Positions 1 to 9,250 are shown, numbered from the stretch's first letter. The stretch: 64,000 bases of DNA from Tropicibacter naphthalenivorans (GCF_900176475.1 NZ_FWXX01000002.1:260560-324559), one strand, 5' to 3'. Notes: generated by a model from the sequence alone, not told the origin. Program-made: numbers and translations.

Positions 1-249
<249 letters not shown>

Positions 250-315
250 ACGGCAAACTTCGCGATTTAGGTGTTGTGCCTGCCGCAAAATCCAGTAAAT
301 ACCTGCCTCACAAGT

Positions 316-392
316 CGGGCTATGGCGCAGCCTGGTAGCGCGTCCGTCTGGGGGACGGAAGGTCGCAGGTTCGAGTCCTGCTAGCCCGACCA
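316..392 (+). tRNA. tRNA-Pro (anticodon GGG)
   Basis: This is a 77-base cloverleaf with a CGGGCTA / TAGCCCG acceptor pairing and an encoded ACCA 3' end. The anticodon stem TCCGT/ACGGA encloses the loop CTGGGGG, which puts GGG at 350-352. The T arm carries the usual GGTTCGAGTCC core. It decodes CCC and CCU proline codons. A hairpin with a T run follows at 412-437. Confidence 0.96.
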
Positions 393-411
393 AAATCTCC
401 GACTTGTACAC

Positions 412-437
412 AAACCCTGCCCTCGTGGCGGGGTTTT
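412..437 (+). terminator. Rho-independent terminator after tRNA-Pro
   Basis: AAACCCTGCC and GGCGGGGTTT form a 10-bp stem with one U-G pair around a CTCGT loop. The stem ends in TTTT, 20 bases after the tRNA CCA end. Confidence 0.7.
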
Positions 438-529
438 GTGCTTTCTGGGCGTGCGTTCTACGCCCTTGGCATCTTTCCCCCATCCACGCGACTTGTTAAG
501 GACAGCTAAACGCAAAAAGGGAGAGGCGC

Positions 530-1606
530 ATGACCGGGGTTCTGGCCAGCCAGCAGATCGAAAGCCTGATCGCCACCGGCGCGGTATCCGCCGATGTGCC
601 GTTCGTGGATGGGCAAATCCAACCGGCCAGCCTCGATTTGCGGCTGGGCACCGTCGCCTACCGCGTGCGCGCGTCCTTTTTGGCGGGCCATGGGCAAAGC
701 GTGGCGCAGCGGATCGACGAGTTTGAAATGCACCGCATTGATCTGGCGGGCGGCGCGGTGCTGGAAAAAGGCTGCGTCTACGTCGTCCCCCTGATGGAGG
801 CGCTGGCACTGCCGGACGACATTCAGGCGATCGCCAATGCCAAAAGCTCGACCGGGCGGCTGGACCTGCTGACGCGGGTGATCACCGATGGCGGCGTCGA
901 ATTCGACCGCATCGCGCGCGGCTACACCGGGATGCTCTACGCCGAGATTTGCCCGCGCTCGTTCTCGGTGCTGGTGCGGCCGGGGATGCGCCTCAACCAG
1001 ATCCGCTTTCGCCGAGGGCGCGCGGTGCTAACCGACGCCGAGCTGCGCGACCTGCATGAGGCCGAAACCCTCGTCAGTGGCGGCGAGCCGGTGATCGGCG
1101 AAGGTTTGGGCTTTTCCGTTGATCTGGAGCCGGGGCAAGGCGGGCTGGTCGGCTATCGCGCCAAGCCGCACACCGGGGTGATCGATCTGGACCGGATCGG
1201 GGCGTATAACCCGTCAGAGTTCTGGGACGCGCTGCGCACCGACAAGGGTCGCCTGATCCTTGATCCCGGCGCGTTCTACATCTTGGTCAGCCGCGAGGCG
1301 GTGCACATCCCCCCCGGCTATGCTGCTGAAATGGCGCCTTATTTGGCGATGGTGGGCGAATTCCGCGTGCATTACGCGGGCTTTTTCGACCCCGGTTTCG
1401 GCCATGCGGCAGCGGGCGGCACCGGCGCGCGCGGCGTGCTGGAGGTGCGCTGTCACGAGGCGCCCTTTGTGCTGGAACACGGGCAAACCGTGGGCCGTCT
1501 GGTGTATGAGCGCATGTCGGAAATCCCGGCGCAGCTGTATGGCGCGGGGATTGCCTCGAACTATCAGGGTCAGGGGCTCAAGCTCTCCAAGCATTTCGCC
1601 AGCTGA
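530..1606 (+). CDS. dcd: 2'-deoxycytidine 5'-triphosphate deaminase, long alphaproteobacterial form
   Basis: A 358-residue protein expected to deaminate dCTP to dUTP in the cytosol for dTTP synthesis. It belongs to the dUTPase-like trimeric fold. At about 358 residues it is nearly twice the length of the E. coli enzyme (193) and matches the long form known from alphaproteobacteria, which looks like two tandem dUTPase-type halves. The recognisable core lies around residues 105-165: SSTGRLDLLTRV, then a GYTGMLYAEI stretch (the Glu aligns with the catalytic Glu region), then RPGMRLNQIRF. A second LDPGAFYILVSRE half follows after residue 240. The ATG has GGGAGAGG about 4 bases upstream. It is monocistronic, downstream of the tRNA terminator and convergent with the small gene at 1631-1810. 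Confidence 0.9.
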   Translation: MTGVLASQQIESLIATGAVSADVPFVDGQIQPASLDLRLGTVAYRVRASFLAGHGQSVAQRIDEFEMHRIDLAGGAVLEKGCVYVVPLMEALALPDDIQAIANAKSSTGRLDLLTRVITDGGVEFDRIARGYTGMLYAEICPRSFSVLVRPGMRLNQIRFRRGRAVLTDAELRDLHEAETLVSGGEPVIGEGLGFSVDLEPGQGGLVGYRAKPHTGVIDLDRIGAYNPSEFWDALRTDKGRLILDPGAFYILVSREAVHIPPGYAAEMAPYLAMVGEFRVHYAGFFDPGFGHAAAGGTGARGVLEVRCHEAPFVLEHGQTVGRLVYERMSEIPAQLYGAGIASNYQGQGLKLSKHFAS

Positions 1607-1630
1607 CCTGGGCGCGCCCCGGCGCAGACG

Positions 1631-1810
1631 TTAAAACCGCGCGCTGCGCTGTGCGATCCGCGCGGCACGGCGGGCGGCGCGCAACTGCTCGGCGGCCTCG
1701 CCCGCGCCCTGCCCCTTGGTCACGCGGTTCAAACCGGCGTTCAGACCCTTGTTGATGACCCGCCGCAGGACCATCCGAAAGATCATCGTCAGGATTTGGT
1801 TCACATTCAT
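1631..1810 (-). CDS. 59-aa basic hypothetical protein
   Basis: A short frame on the minus strand: ATG at 1810-1808, TAA at 1633-1631, 59 codons. An AAAGGG ribosome-binding site lies about 7 bases before the ATG, which supports translation. The product starts MNVNQILTMIFRMVLRRVIN, an amphipathic to hydrophobic helix. It ends with an Arg/Ala-rich helix (AARRAARIAQ). The charge pattern suggests a membrane-associated or nucleic-acid-binding peptide, but no family is recognised. It lies between the dCTP deaminase (convergent) and the diguanylate cyclase (same strand, upstream), so it could be the last gene of the latter's transcript. Confidence 0.6.
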   Translation of the reverse strand: MNVNQILTMIFRMVLRRVINKGLNAGLNRVTKGQGAGEAAEQLRAARRAARIAQRSARF

Positions 1811-1884
1811 GGCTCTACCCTTTGGTGATGTTTTGGACCTAATTGGCTCACATCAGCAGTATTAACCACGAAATCGGGCGATTT

Positions 1885-3288
1885 TCAGGCACGCGCCAAG
1901 CGCTCTTCGGGTTGATCGACCAAAACCGCCGCGGGCACATATTCGGCAATCACCACGCGATCGCGCCCTTGGCTCTTGGCCTGGTACAGCGCGTCATCGG
2001 CCATGGCGACGCAATCGCGCAAATCCCACCCGGTGGGCGTATCCAGCATGATCGCGCCGTAAGAACAGGTGATGTGCCCCTCTTCGAGCCCCGGAACATC
2101 GACCCGATGAACGACGGTGCGCAGCCGCTCTGTCAGGGTTTCCAAAGCTTTGGCATCTGGAATCTTGGCAATGATCAGGAACTCTTCGCCGCCCCAGCGC
2201 GCCAATACATCGGTGACGCGCAGCTCGCTTCGCAACGCTTTGACCACGGCCTTTAGCGCATCATCCCCGGCGTTATGGCCCAACATGTCGTTCACCCGTT
2301 TAAAGTGATCAATGTCGCACAGGATCACACCCGCCGGCTGGTGCACATCCAACCGCAAAAAGCTATTCACCGCCCGTTTGCGCGTAGCCGCCCCGGTCAG
2401 CGGGTCCAGCGTCAGGTCTGTCAAAAGGTTGGTTTTGATCTGCCGCTCGGTATCCAGCAAGCGGGTCAGCCGCGCGCCAAAGTACAGCCCCATCCCCAGC
2501 ATAAACGTGATTTCCATCGTATTGATCAGAGGAAACATTCTGCGCATCTGCGACAGTTCAGGCCGGAGCGTCAGCGGTATCAGCAGGAACAAAGCGATGC
2601 TCAGTTGCAGCTGTCGACGCATCAGCCCGCCGGCCACCGAGTCGCGCAGCATCCCCTTGAGCATCGGGTGACGCGCGAAACACAGCAAATTGGCCAGGGC
2701 CAACGGCAGCTGTACCGCCAGGGTCGTCAGGGACATCGCGCCGAAAAAATCCGTCACACCAGAGATATAGCCGTTCAACGCCACCAGCGGGACAAACAGG
2801 GCGATCATTGCCGCGATCAGACCATAACTGCGGTCGAGATAGCGCAAAAGATGCGCCAAGCCGATCAGAAACAGCGTCAGCGCAGAATTCCAGCCAAACC
2901 GCCCCATAGGGTGTGTTGGCCAAATCGCCGCGCTCAACGCTTCGGAGAATGGATGCGCCATGGCCAAGGCCATCACGACCAACCACAACCCCCGCTCAGC
3001 CCCGCGCACCCGCGCCATTGGGCGCTGCTTCCACGTGGTGACCACCGCGCAGATCAACGCCAAGAGCGTCATGGGGTTGGTGCGCGGCGCGCCATAGTCG
3101 GCAAGCAATTCCGCCTGCCAACCGAACAAATAATCCGTTAAGATCGCGCCAATCATTGCCGTGGCGAAAACCAAAGCGCCAGAGCGCAACCCGTTTGCCC
3201 GGCGCAGTATGCTGCGCACGTTCAGTGAAGGCACCTCCGACCACGTATCTTTTTTACGGGCCACGTAACGGGAGGAGTGGAGAACCAA
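1885..3288 (-). CDS. Membrane-bound diguanylate cyclase (GGDEF)
   Basis: A 467-residue protein predicted to make cyclic di-GMP from two GTP at the inner membrane. The N-terminal half (about residues 36-275) has roughly eight hydrophobic segments and no recognised sensor domain. A short linker (LLDTERQIKTNLLTDLTLDP) leads into a GGDEF domain at about 285-450. The active-site loop reads RWGGEEF (GGEEF at 366-370), so it should be catalytically competent. RVTD at 357-360 is the RxxD inhibitory site, five residues upstream, so product feedback is expected. The longest frame starts at a TTG with AAGG nine bases upstream. GTG codons about 19-24 codons in are alternatives, so the start is uncertain. 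A CtrA-like palindromic element lies just upstream (3307-3352). Confidence 0.88.
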   Translation of the reverse strand: MVLHSSRYVARKKDTWSEVPSLNVRSILRRANGLRSGALVFATAMIGAILTDYLFGWQAELLADYGAPRTNPMTLLALICAVVTTWKQRPMARVRGAERGLWLVVMALAMAHPFSEALSAAIWPTHPMGRFGWNSALTLFLIGLAHLLRYLDRSYGLIAAMIALFVPLVALNGYISGVTDFFGAMSLTTLAVQLPLALANLLCFARHPMLKGMLRDSVAGGLMRRQLQLSIALFLLIPLTLRPELSQMRRMFPLINTMEITFMLGMGLYFGARLTRLLDTERQIKTNLLTDLTLDPLTGAATRKRAVNSFLRLDVHQPAGVILCDIDHFKRVNDMLGHNAGDDALKAVVKALRSELRVTDVLARWGGEEFLIIAKIPDAKALETLTERLRTVVHRVDVPGLEEGHITCSYGAIMLDTPTGWDLRDCVAMADDALYQAKSQGRDRVVIAEYVPAAVLVDQPEERLARA

Positions 3289-3306
3289 CGCAACATACCT
3301 TCTGTG

Positions 3307-3352
3307 TTTAACGGATATTAACCATCAAAAAGTATAAAAAGCGTTAATATCC
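3307..3352 (-). promoter_or_regulatory. Operator-like palindrome with CtrA-like motif upstream of the diguanylate cyclase
   Basis: GGATATTAAC (3313-3322) and GTTAATATCC (3343-3352) are perfect 10-base inverted arms around a 20-base AT-rich spacer. The left arm also forms TTTA-N7-TTAACC (3307-3323), one mismatch from the TTAA-N7-TTAAC CtrA consensus. It fills the gap between the scpB stop and the cyclase start. No T-run follows on the minus strand, so an operator seems likelier than a terminator. Confidence 0.45.
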
Positions 3353-4009
3353 TCAGTCCTCGAACAGCTCGGTCTGCCCTTGGTTGATGTCGTCCTCGTG
3401 CTCGGCATCCTCGTCGGCGCGTTCGCCGCCAAACAATCCCGGACGGCTTTCCAGCAATCCGGCGGCGCGCAGTTCGGCCAGCCCCGGCAGGTCGCGCGCG
3501 CTTTCCAGACCAAAGTGATCCAGAAACCCTTGAGTTACAACGAAAGTTACGGGCCGCCCCGGCGTCATCCTGCGGCGGCCAAAGCGGATCCACTCCATTT
3601 CCAGCAGCTGATCCACCGTGCCGCGCGACACCGAAACGCCGCGAATTTCCTCGATTTCGGCGCGGGTGACGGGCTGGTGGTAGGCAATAATCGCCAAGGT
3701 TTCTATCGCCGCACGCGACAATTTGCGCTGCTCTACAGTCTCACGTTGCATAAGAAAGCTTAAATCTGGCGCCGTGCGGAGCGCCCAGGCGTCGCCGATC
3801 TTAACCACGTTAACGCCGCGCCCCTCGTAGCGTTTACGAAGGTAAACCAATGCTTCCGCCGCATCCGCGCCGTGCGGCATCCGGTCGTTCAATTCCTTAA
3901 CGGTAACCGGCTCGCTCGATGCAAAGAGGATCGCCTCGACCATGCGTTCCTGCTCGGCGATGGGCGGCGCGGCAAACAGCGTTTCGGTCTGCGGATCGGT
4001 GTCACTCAT
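3353..4009 (-). CDS. scpB: SMC-ScpAB condensin subunit ScpB
   Basis: A 218-residue kleisin-associated protein. It pairs with ScpA and SMC to organise and segregate the chromosome. Two winged-helix domains occupy about residues 18-185; recognisable stretches are EQERMVEAILFASSEPV, LSRAAIETLAIIAYHQPVTR and EIRGVSVSRGTVDQLLE. The C-terminal tail is acidic. I chose the ATG at 4009, which begins MSDTDPQ, because GGAGAGA lies just upstream. It overlaps the scpA stop by 8 bases (ATGAGTGA), indicating translational coupling. A longer in-frame extension to 4045 lies inside scpA and has no support. Confidence 0.95.
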   Translation of the reverse strand: MSDTDPQTETLFAAPPIAEQERMVEAILFASSEPVTVKELNDRMPHGADAAEALVYLRKRYEGRGVNVVKIGDAWALRTAPDLSFLMQRETVEQRKLSRAAIETLAIIAYHQPVTRAEIEEIRGVSVSRGTVDQLLEMEWIRFGRRRMTPGRPVTFVVTQGFLDHFGLESARDLPGLAELRAAGLLESRPGLFGGERADEDAEHEDDINQGQTELFED

Positions 4010-4793
4010 GGTCTCTCTCCGTGCGGCGCAACAGGATCGGCGCAAAGGTGGCTTCTTGTTTCAGGACGGCCTTTCCCTCTTTGACCAGCTCCAACGAGGC
4101 CGCAAAGGTCGCCGCCGTGGCAGAGCGCCACTTGACCGGGTCGTCCTCCCATCCGTCGGGCAGATAGCTTTGGATGTCGGTCCATTGCCCGGCAAAGCCG
4201 ATCATCCCGCGCATCCGGTCCAGCGCCTCTTCCATGGTAAAGACCTTGTCGCGGTCCATGACAAAGGGCCGGAATTCGTCGCGGGTGCGGATGCGCGAAT
4301 AGGCCTTCATCAGGTCCACCAGCGTCGCGGTGTAGCGCACCTTGCGCACGCGCTGCATTTCCTCGGGCAGACCGCGGGCAAAGAAATCGCGCCCCAGCCG
4401 GTCCCGCGCCATCAGCTTGGCGGCAGCTTCGCGCATGGCGTGCAGGCGTTCCAGTTGAAAGGCCAGATGCGCCGCCAGTTCCTCGCCCGAGGGGCCGTCT
4501 TCGGTGGGGTCCGGCGGCAGCAAAAGCCGAGATTTCAGAAAGGCCAGCCAAGCGGCCATCACGAGGTAATCGGCGGCCAGTTCAATCCGCAGCGCCTTGG
4601 CTTTTTCAACAAAAGCAAGGTATTGGCGCGCCAGCCCAAGGATCGAGACCTTGCGCAGATCCACCTTTTGCGTGCGCGCCATGTTCAGCAGCAGGTCCAG
4701 CGGGCCTTCGAACCCGTCGACGTCAACAACCAGCGCCTCGGCGGCGAGACGGTCGGTGACGGACAAGGGAAGGCTGGTTTGTGGATCGTCCAT
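4002..4793 (-). CDS. scpA: SMC-ScpAB condensin kleisin subunit ScpA
   Basis: A 263-residue kleisin that bridges the SMC heads together with ScpB. The N-terminal signature DGFEGPLDLLLNMARTQKVD begins near residue 26. A helical linker follows, and the C-terminal winged helix (around ATAATFAASLELVKEGKAVL) would contact the other SMC head. It is 9 bases downstream of nagZ and overlaps scpB by 8 bases, so it is the middle of a nagZ-scpA-scpB run. That order is normal in Rhodobacterales. Confidence 0.95.
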   Translation of the reverse strand: MDDPQTSLPLSVTDRLAAEALVVDVDGFEGPLDLLLNMARTQKVDLRKVSILGLARQYLAFVEKAKALRIELAADYLVMAAWLAFLKSRLLLPPDPTEDGPSGEELAAHLAFQLERLHAMREAAAKLMARDRLGRDFFARGLPEEMQRVRKVRYTATLVDLMKAYSRIRTRDEFRPFVMDRDKVFTMEEALDRMRGMIGFAGQWTDIQSYLPDGWEDDPVKWRSATAATFAASLELVKEGKAVLKQEATFAPILLRRTERDHE

Positions 4794-4802
4794 GAGCGCG
4801 CT

Positions 4803-5792
4803 TTAGATCAAAGCGTCTAACTCTGTCCTTAGCGCACAAATGTCAAGATTTTCAGGCGCGGTGCGGGTGGCCAGCGCGGCGGACGCGCGCCCTTGGGCCG
4901 GGTCCGACAAGCGGCCCACGCGGCCCATCAAAGCGCGCATCTCCTCTAGGTCGCCATTGCAATGCAGCACCAGATCGCAGCCCGCCGCCAGAGCCGCAGC
5001 GCCGCGTTCCGCCACGGTGCCAGACAGTGCCTGCATGGAGATGTCGTCGGTCATGAGCAGACCCTGAAAGCCGATTTGCTTGCGGATCACCTCGATCATC
5101 ACCGGGGAAATCGTCGCCGGGCGCGGGTCGATCTGCTCGAACACCAGATGCGCGGACATGCCAAGAGGCAGATCGGCGAAGGCCGCAAAGGCCGCGAAAT
5201 CGCGCGTGTCCAAAGTCTCGCGATCTGTGGCAACGCGCGGCAATTCCAGATGGCTGTCCAGCGTCCCAAGCCCATGCCCCGGCATATGCTTCATCACCGG
5301 CAGCACGCCGCCACGCTGGCACCCGCGCACCACGGCGCGGCCCATTTCCACAACACTCTCAAGGGTTTCGCCGTAGCAGCGGTTGCGCAAAACGGCGTGC
5401 GTCTCATCACGCGCAATGTCCAGAGTCGGCACGCAATTGCCGTCGATCCCCAGCGCGCACAGCTCGAGCGAGGTAATGAGGAACCGCAGTTCCATCGCCC
5501 TTGCGGCCTGCGCCCCATAGCGCGCGACGTCCTCTAGCGGCGGCAACCACTCGGTCGCCAGCGGCGGGCGCAGGCGCTGCACGCGCCCCCCTTCCTGGTC
5601 GATGAAAATCGGCGCGTCCCAGCCCACAGCCGACCGCAGGTCAGCGCACAGCGCGCGGATCTGCGCGGCGCTCTCTAGATTACGGTTGAACAGGATAAAG
5701 CCAAACGGGTGCGCCCCAGCGAAAAAGCCCTGCTCGGCCTTTGTCAGCGTCAGCCCCTCGCAGCCAAGGATGGCCGCGCCAAAAGCCGTCAC
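4803..5792 (-). CDS. nagZ: Beta-N-acetylhexosaminidase NagZ (GH3)
   Basis: A 329-residue cytosolic glycosidase that removes GlcNAc from 1,6-anhydro-muropeptides during cell-wall recycling. GH3 landmarks are IDQEGGRVQRL (about 64-74), KHMPGHGLGTLDSH (168-181, substrate and catalytic His/Asp loop) and MTDDISM (247-253), whose first Asp is the expected nucleophile. The start is the GTG at 5792: it overlaps the TGA of the SPOR gene as GTGA, and family members begin with TAFGA-ILG. The longer frame reaching 5981 only reads through the SPOR gene. No signal peptide is seen, which fits cytoplasmic recycling. Confidence 0.95.
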   Translation of the reverse strand: MTAFGAAILGCEGLTLTKAEQGFFAGAHPFGFILFNRNLESAAQIRALCADLRSAVGWDAPIFIDQEGGRVQRLRPPLATEWLPPLEDVARYGAQAARAMELRFLITSLELCALGIDGNCVPTLDIARDETHAVLRNRCYGETLESVVEMGRAVVRGCQRGGVLPVMKHMPGHGLGTLDSHLELPRVATDRETLDTRDFAAFAAFADLPLGMSAHLVFEQIDPRPATISPVMIEVIRKQIGFQGLLMTDDISMQALSGTVAERGAAALAAGCDLVLHCNGDLEEMRALMGRVGRLSDPAQGRASAALATRTAPENLDICALRTELDALI

Positions 5793-6739
5793 CGCGACAC
5801 CACCGGGATGCAGTCGACGTTTTGCGCAACAAAGGCGGCGCAGAAACGGCGCGCGTCGCTGAGGTCGGCAAAGCCTTCGGCGCGCAGGCGGTAGAACACG
5901 CGCCCCCCGGACGACGCCTTTTGGATCACACGGTTTTTCCCGTCGAGGTAATCGCCAAAGCGGACCTCCAGCCGTTGCCATTCGGCGCGGGCGGTCTCGG
6001 GGCTGTCAAAGGCACCGATCTGCACCAGACGCGTGCCCGCGGGCAAACTGCCTGCGTCGAGCTCTTGCGTGCTGGCAGCGGCAGCCACCGGGACCGGCGC
6101 AAGCGAAGCGGTGCGCAGCCCGGTGGGGCGCACGACGGGCCGCAGCGAATGGGTCAGGCCGGGGCCGGTGTAGGCGGGCTTGGCCGCCTCAGGCTCGGCC
6201 ACGGTGTCATTGAGGGCGGTCACCACCTCGGCGCTCTCGGCGTCCAAGGGGGCCAGCGGCGCAGCGCCTGCGGCCAATTGGTTGGCGAGCGCCTGAATGG
6301 GATCGTCCTCGGCAATCTCGGGGGCGGTCAGCGCGACCACTTTGGCGTTGTCGGCCAGCGAGGCCTGCATCGGCGCAGGCGCTTGTGGGATGATCGCGCC
6401 AAGCGCCACGTCATCCTCGCCCAAGCCAGCAGGACGCGGGGCCAAGATCAAACGGTCGGCGGGCGCTTCGGCCGCGCCGCTGCCTGCAACGGCATTGACC
6501 GCCAGCCCCTGGTGATCGGCCAGATGGCCGCCGGGATCGGTGGGCGCCACGCGCATGGGGCCGGACATAGCCTGCACAATCGGCACGCCGGACACGTCCC
6601 GCGCCATCACGCCATAGCCCCAGACGCCAACACCCGCGACCAGGGCCAGCGACACAGCCGCCCCGGCCCAGTTTGCAAGCGATGCGCCGGAACGCGGCGC
6701 TTGGGCCCGGTAGGCCCCGTCATAGGAGTAATCAGCCAT
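5789..6739 (-). CDS. SPOR-domain envelope protein
   Basis: A 316-residue bitopic membrane protein. A cytoplasmic N-terminus of about 20 residues precedes one transmembrane helix (about 22-46, LANWAGAAVSLALVAGVG...). A Pro/Ala-rich periplasmic linker of about 180 residues follows. The last 85 residues are a SPOR domain (TRLVQIGAFDSPETARAEW... through VFYRLRAEGF). SPOR domains bind peptidoglycan stripped of stem peptides at division sites, so a septal role is expected. The ATG at 6739 has AGAGG and GGAGG upstream. It sits between argS and nagZ, as in many Rhodobacterales, and is coupled to nagZ by a 4-base overlap. Confidence 0.9.
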   Translation of the reverse strand: MADYSYDGAYRAQAPRSGASLANWAGAAVSLALVAGVGVWGYGVMARDVSGVPIVQAMSGPMRVAPTDPGGHLADHQGLAVNAVAGSGAAEAPADRLILAPRPAGLGEDDVALGAIIPQAPAPMQASLADNAKVVALTAPEIAEDDPIQALANQLAAGAAPLAPLDAESAEVVTALNDTVAEPEAAKPAYTGPGLTHSLRPVVRPTGLRTASLAPVPVAAAASTQELDAGSLPAGTRLVQIGAFDSPETARAEWQRLEVRFGDYLDGKNRVIQKASSGGRVFYRLRAEGFADLSDARRFCAAFVAQNVDCIPVVSR

Positions 6740-6855
6740 GTCTGCCTCTTGTCCTCCGGATGATACGTGCCATCCAGATGGTCTGCTCTTGGGTGTGTGG
6801 GCGCGAAGATTACCTCGCGCCGTTTGCCTGTCCAACCCCGGAAGAGGCGCCTTTG

Positions 6856-8595
6856 TCAGCGCATTTCTTCGACCGGGGTCACGCCAAGAATACCAAGACC
6901 GGCAGAAATCACAACTGCTGTGGCCCGCGCGAGCGCAATTTTTGCCTGTGTTGCAGCAGAGTCATCCTGAACAAAGCGCAAACCCGGCTCATCGTTGCCG
7001 CGGTTCCACAGCCCATGCAGGTCTGCGGCCAGCTCCGACAGGTAGGTGGCCACGCGGTGCGGCTCGTGGGTGCGGGCGGCGGTTTCCACCAGACGCGGCC
7101 ATTCGGCCAGCTTGGCGGCCAAGGCCACCTCGGCGGGGTGCGACAGGTCCGGCGTCACGCTGGCCAGCGTCTCGTCGGTAACATTCACGCCCGCTTCGGT
7201 CGCCTTGCGCAGCACCGAGCAGATCCGCGCGTGGGCGTATTGCACGTAGAACACCGGGTTTTCCTTGGACTGCTCGACCACCTTGTCAAAGTCGAAATCC
7301 AGCGCCGCGTCGGATTTGCGCGTCAGCATGTGGAACCGCGCCACGTCCGCGCCGACCATATCGACCAGATCGCGCAAGGTGACAAAGGTCCCTGCCCGCT
7401 TGGACATCTTGAACGGCTCGCCGTTCTTGAACAGCTTGACCAGCTGGATCAGCTTGATGTCCAGCGGCACTTCGCCCCCCGACAGCGCGCTGACGGCGGC
7501 TTTCATGCGTTTGACATAGCCACCGTGGTCGGCGCCAAAGATGTCGATCAACATGTCGAACCCGCGCTGCACCTTGTCGTAGTGATAGGCGATGTCCGGC
7601 GCGAAATAGGTCCACGAGCCGTCCGATTTCATGATCGGGCGGTCCACGTCGTCGCCGTGCTCGGTCGACTTGAACAGCGTCTGTTCGCGCGGCTCCCAGT
7701 CTTCGGGCTTTTTGCCCTTGGGCGGCTCCAGCACACCGCGATAGATCAAGCCCTTGTCACGCAGGCTGTCAATGGCCGCTTCGATCTTGCCCGTGCCGTA
7801 TAGGGATTTCTCGCTAAAGAAGTGGTCCATGTGCACGCCAAGCGCCGCCAGATCGTCGCGGATCAGGTCCATCATGGCGTCGGTGGCAAATTCGCGCACT
7901 TCGGCCAGCCAGAACTGCTCGCCCTTGTCGAGGTACGCATCGCCCACCTTGTCCTTGAGCGCTTGACCAACCGGGACAAGGTAGTCCCCCGGATAGGTGC
8001 CGTCGGCGAACTCGACCTCTTGGCCGTGCGCCTCAAGGTAGCGCAGGTAGACAGACCGCGCGAGCACATCGACCTGCGCGCCGCCGTCGTTGATGTAGTA
8101 TTCGCGGGTCACGTCGTAGCCCGCATAAGCGAGCAGAGAGGCCATGGCATCGCCCACAATCGCGCCGCGCGCGTGGCCCACGTGCATCGGGCCGGTGGGG
8201 TTGGCGCTGACGTATTCGACGTTGACGCGCACGCCCTTGCCCATGTCCGAGCGGCCATAGTCGGTGCCGGATTTCAGGATCGCGGCGGGCAGAGCCTGCC
8301 AGACGCTGGGCGCAAGACGCAGGTTGAGGAAACCGGGACCGGCGACCTCGGCGCTGGCGATACGCGGATCGTCCGCCAGCTTGGCGGCCAGCGCTTCGGC
8401 AATGTCGCGGGGCTTTTGCTTGGCTGGTTTGGCCAGCACCATCGCGGCGTTGGTCGCCATGTCGCCATGCGCCGGATCGCGCGGCGGCTCTGTGGTGACG
8501 GGGTCAAGGTTCAAGCCCTCGGGCAGCGCGCCCTCGGCTTGCAGGGTTTCAATCGAGGCCAGCACCAGCGCGCGGATATCGGAAAAGAGGTTCAT
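6856..8595 (-). CDS. argS: Arginyl-tRNA synthetase
   Basis: A 579-residue class I aminoacyl-tRNA synthetase that charges tRNA-Arg. The N-terminal Add-1 domain precedes the HIGH-type motif HVGH (138-141, within [11 protein letters not shown]). The KMSKS loop reads KMSKR. The C-terminal anticodon-binding DALR domain contains [15 protein letters not shown]. The start chosen is the ATG at 8595 with GGAGC six bases upstream; an ATG four codons earlier is less well placed. The length is typical. About 116 bases separate it from the SPOR gene. Confidence 0.97.
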   Translation of the reverse strand: MNLFSDIRALVLASIETLQAEGALPEGLNLDPVTTEPPRDPAHGDMATNAAMVLAKPAKQKPRDIAEALAAKLADDPRIASAEVAGPGFLNLRLAPSVWQALPAAILKSGTDYGRSDMGKGVRVNVEYVSANPTGPMHVGHARGAIVGDAMASLLAYAGYDVTREYYINDGGAQVDVLARSVYLRYLEAHGQEVEFADGTYPGDYLVPVGQALKDKVGDAYLDKGEQFWLAEVREFATDAMMDLIRDDLAALGVHMDHFFSEKSLYGTGKIEAAIDSLRDKGLIYRGVLEPPKGKKPEDWEPREQTLFKSTEHGDDVDRPIMKSDGSWTYFAPDIAYHYDKVQRGFDMLIDIFGADHGGYVKRMKAAVSALSGGEVPLDIKLIQLVKLFKNGEPFKMSKRAGTFVTLRDLVDMVGADVARFHMLTRKSDAALDFDFDKVVEQSKENPVFYVQYAHARICSVLRKATEAGVNVTDETLASVTPDLSHPAEVALAAKLAEWPRLVETAARTHEPHRVATYLSELAADLHGLWNRGNDEPGLRFVQDDSAATQAKIALARATAVVISAGLGILGVTPVEEMR

Positions 8596-8673
8596 GTTGT
8601 GCTCCACAAGTTGACGCCTCCTGTATCACGCTGGCTAATGGGGTCAATTCCCGGCCCCGCCGCAGAGGTGCGA

Positions 8674-9182
8674 ATGATTGTCCTTTTACTGTGTCTGACC
8701 TGTCTTGTCGCGGGGTTTGCGGTTGGCGGCATACTGGCGGTGCGCTTTGCCCTGCCCAAGGACAGCCCACCACCCCAAGCCGCTGCGCCGCTGATCTCGA
8801 ACGGCGCGGCAGTGTTTTTGCTGGCCATCGCGCTGTGGCTGTTCGCGTGGTACCTGTGCAAAAGCCTGCTGCGGGCGATGAACGGCGGCGGCACGGACCT
8901 GCCGGTCTTGCCGTTCATCGGGCTGGTGCTGCTTTCGGCGGTGCTGTTCGTGTCAACCTTTGCCTTTGCGTTCCACATCTTTGGACTGAATCCTGACGAG
9001 GTGTCCGCCAGCGGCGGCGACATGCTGTATTTCTCGACCGTGACGTTTTCGACGCTGGGCTATGGCGACATGTCCCCGCCACGCCGATCACCAAAACGCT
9101 GGCCGCCATCGAGGCGGTCATCGGCAACCTGCATTTGGCGGCCTTGGTCGGCGCGGTCTTTGCCGCCGTGAAACCCGCCTGA
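8674..9182 (+). pseudogene. Two-TM potassium-channel-like gene with a frameshift after the selectivity filter
   Basis: The frame from ATG 8674 encodes hydrophobic segments at about residues 1-27, 47-70 and 80-103. A pore segment ending TLGYGDMSP follows (filter GYGD at 9058-9069). This is the Ion_trans_2 pattern. Directly after, the frame turns into Arg/Pro/Ser-rich nonsense. In the frame one base over, from 9081, the sequence reads TPITKTLAAIEAVIGNLHLA, a normal continuation into the last helix, and stops with TGA at 9180-9182. One missing base between 9074 and 9081, next to a CCCC run, explains this. The restored product would be about 169 residues. It is either a real decayed gene or a sequencing error. 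Confidence 0.8.
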
Positions 9183-9217
9183 AGGCCCCAGAACGCGGCC
9201 AGGCATGGCACAAACGC

Positions 9218-9250
9218 AAAAGGCGCCACCCGGTCGGGGCAGCGCCTTTT
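9218..9250. terminator. Bidirectional hairpin terminator
   Basis: AAAAGGCGC (9218-9226) and GCGCCTTTT (9242-9250) are perfect 9-base arms with A and T runs at the outer ends. It lies between the channel gene (plus) and the 40-codon gene (minus), so it can serve both. Confidence 0.75.

Noticed and set aside
316-392. tRNA-Pro as an integration site of a genomic island
   Set aside because: No integrase or duplicated tRNA 3' end is seen near it; the downstream gene is a housekeeping dCTP deaminase.
7822-9171. A 449-codon plus-strand frame covering half of argS and the channel
   Set aside because: Only its last part, from ATG 8674, is protein-like; the first part is antisense to argS.
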